Assembly (NCBI GenBank): GCA_005776585.1
Contig: SXOX01000015.1
Span: forward strand, 1-64,000
Source of the DNA: Pseudomonadota bacterium
Lineage (GTDB): Bacteria > Myxococcota_A > UBA9042 > GCA-2863065
Direction of reading: 5' to 3'
Length of the DNA stretch: 64,000 bases
Of this stretch, positions 63,014-64,000 are shown in pieces (position 1 is the first letter of the stretch; every line of letters begins with the position of its first letter). Both the position numbers and the translations under genes were made by a program. The notes below the pieces were generated by a model. The model was not told where the DNA came from. It did not search any database and worked only from the letters and a program-made list of their open reading frames with translations.

Positions 63014-63038
63014 GTCCCACGCCTCGGCGTGGTACCGC
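63010..63038 (+). promoter_or_regulatory. leaderless-type promoter candidate for the deoxyhypusine-synthase-like gene
   Basis: TTGAGT (63010-63015), 17 bp and TACCGC (63033-63038) end 6 nt before ATG 63045. No ribosome binding site is present in the gap. Confidence 0.48.
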
Positions 63039-63044
63039 GCCGCC

Positions 63045-64000
63045 ATGACCGAACCCGCCACACCAATCCTGGACTTCGTTCTCACGAACTACAAGAACTT
63101 CAACTCCCGCGCTACGCGTGACGCGCTGGTCGCCTACTGGCGGCACATCGAAGCGGGAGGGCGCATGTTTTGGGCGGTCGCGGGCGCAATGTCTTCTGCG
63201 CAACTCGGCATCACACTCGCTCCGGCGATTCGGGCGGGGCTCATCCATGGGCTCTCGGTCACGGGTGCCAACCTCGAAGAGTCGCTGTTTCGGCTCGTGG
63301 CCCATCACAGCTACAAGGACTTCCCGGACTATCGCTACTTCACCAAGCAGGACGACACGCGCATCCTGGAGCAGCGCATGCGCCGGGTGACGGATACCAG
63401 CATCCCGGAGGACGAGGCCTTCCGCGTGGTTGAAAAGACCATCGTGCCCATGTGGCGCGGCGCGACCGAGCGTGGCGAGCGGCGCTTCTGGCACGAGTAC
63501 TTCTACGAGCTCATCCAGAGCATCGACCCCGTGCTCTACGAGGGCAATCCGGAGCAGTGCTGGCTGCTCGCGGCGGCGCGCGCCCGGCTCCCCATCGTGG
63601 TGCCAGGCTACGAGGACTCCACGTTCGGCAATATTTTTGCTTCCCACGTCAAGCTCGGCGAGTGCGGCGCGCAGATCGCCAAATCCGGCATCGAGTACAT
63701 GGCCGCGCTCTACGACCAGTACCGCGAGCTGTCGGCCGGACCGGGCATCGGGTTCTTCCAGATCGGCGGTGGCATCGCCGGGGACTTCCCCATCTGCGTG
63801 GTGCCGTCCATCAAGTACGACCTGGAGGAGCCGGTCAAGCCCTGGGCCTACTTCTGCCAGATCTCGGACTCGACGACCTCGTATGGCTCGTATTCGGGTG
63901 CCACGCCCAACGAGAAGATCACGTGGGACAAGCTGACTGAGGACACACCGATGTTCGTCATCGAGTCCGACGCGACCATCGTCGCGCCGCTCATCCTGTC
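63045..64000 (+). CDS. deoxyhypusine synthase-like protein (3' end beyond window)
   Basis: An uninterrupted frame runs from ATG 63045 to the window edge, 318 codons without a stop. It matches the deoxyhypusine synthase family: WAVAGAMSSAQLGITLAP, VTGANLEESLFRLVAHHSY, VVPGYEDSTFGNIFASH, KSGIEYMAALYDQY, GIGFFQIGGGIAGDFPICVVP and YFCQISDSTTSYGSYSGATPN. In eukaryotes and archaea this NAD-dependent enzyme moves the aminobutyl group of spermidine to eIF5A. Bacteria lack eIF5A, so bacterial homologues must act on another acceptor; polyamine synthesis is a common proposal. The start has no ribosome binding site. Only a few dozen residues should be missing beyond the edge. Confidence 0.9.
   Translation, partial: MTEPATPILDFVLTNYKNFNSRATRDALVAYWRHIEAGGRMFWAVAGAMSSAQLGITLAPAIRAGLIHGLSVTGANLEESLFRLVAHHSYKDFPDYRYFTKQDDTRILEQRMRRVTDTSIPEDEAFRVVEKTIVPMWRGATERGERRFWHEYFYELIQSIDPVLYEGNPEQCWLLAAARARLPIVVPGYEDSTFGNIFASHVKLGECGAQIAKSGIEYMAALYDQYRELSAGPGIGFFQIGGGIAGDFPICVVPSIKYDLEEPVKPWAYFCQISDSTTSYGSYSGATPNEKITWDKLTEDTPMFVIESDATIVAPLIL

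Overview
The window reads as chromosomal DNA of a very high-GC Gram-negative bacterium, most likely a Myxococcota (myxobacterium-like) organism. This is inferred from gene content, not a marker gene: many Cys-rich or beta-propeller surface lipoproteins with Thr/Asp/Pro-rich linkers, thrombospondin-3, RCC1 and FG-GAP repeats, DUF1552/DUF1592 proteins, eukaryotic-type Ser/Thr kinases, a kinase-AAA-cyclase fusion and bacterial lipoxygenases. I see no rRNA, tRNA, CRISPR array, insertion sequence or replication origin.

Layout. 1-2569: a possible tail of an upstream gene, then a DUF4157 plus C39-like protease protein resembling eCIS cargo. 2594-9708 (minus): FG-GAP/ASPIC lipoprotein, DUF1592 c-type cytochrome, DUF1552 Tat protein and a Cys-rich lipoprotein. 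9774-12189 (minus): acyl-CoA (glutaryl-CoA-like) dehydrogenase behind ATP-grasp A. 12254-17884 (plus): ATP-grasp B, a one-helix protein and a secreted protein with 12 TSP3 repeats. 17984-18624: AbrB/PIN toxin-antitoxin pair. 18673-24815: glycogen synthase diverging from ATP-grasp C, an S51-like peptidase, a Fes-like esterase and ATP-grasp D. About 24820-25200: decayed AAA ATPase. 25276-34142: two tandem lipoxygenases and a 1717-aa kinase-ATPase-GAF-adenylyl cyclase. 34163-35462: VOC protein diverging from a WYL regulator with a perfect operator. 35573-39333: esterase, GCS2-CBS ligase and AstE-like deacylase. 39312-51057: membrane spermidine-synthase-like protein and several secreted proteins, including an 1817-aa RCC1/EGF lipoprotein. 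51102-54870 (minus): ACP, two alpha/beta hydrolases, GT1 glycosyltransferase and LCM-type methyltransferase. 54967-57626: membrane Ser/Thr kinase coupled to an epoxide-hydrolase-like enzyme. 57648-62448 (minus): PhoD-like lipoprotein, deoxynucleoside kinase and Cys-rich lipoprotein. 62545-64000: small orphan gene, nucleotidyltransferase pseudogene, and a deoxyhypusine-synthase homologue cut by the window edge.

Three parts look like coherent systems. First, an amide-bond island (four ATP-grasp enzymes, a GCS2-CBS ligase, S51-like and AstE-like hydrolases, two esterases and GlgA) that could make and trim an unknown amino-acid-containing or glycan-linked compound. Second, a lipoxygenase-lipoxygenase-kinase/cyclase operon that could link oxylipin formation to phosphorylation and cAMP. 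Third, a compact ACP/hydrolase/glycosyltransferase/methyltransferase operon. Many transcription units also share one promoter layout (TTGA-type -35, 16-18 bp, TA-type -10, then only 6-10 nt to the start codon), suggesting frequent leaderless transcripts.
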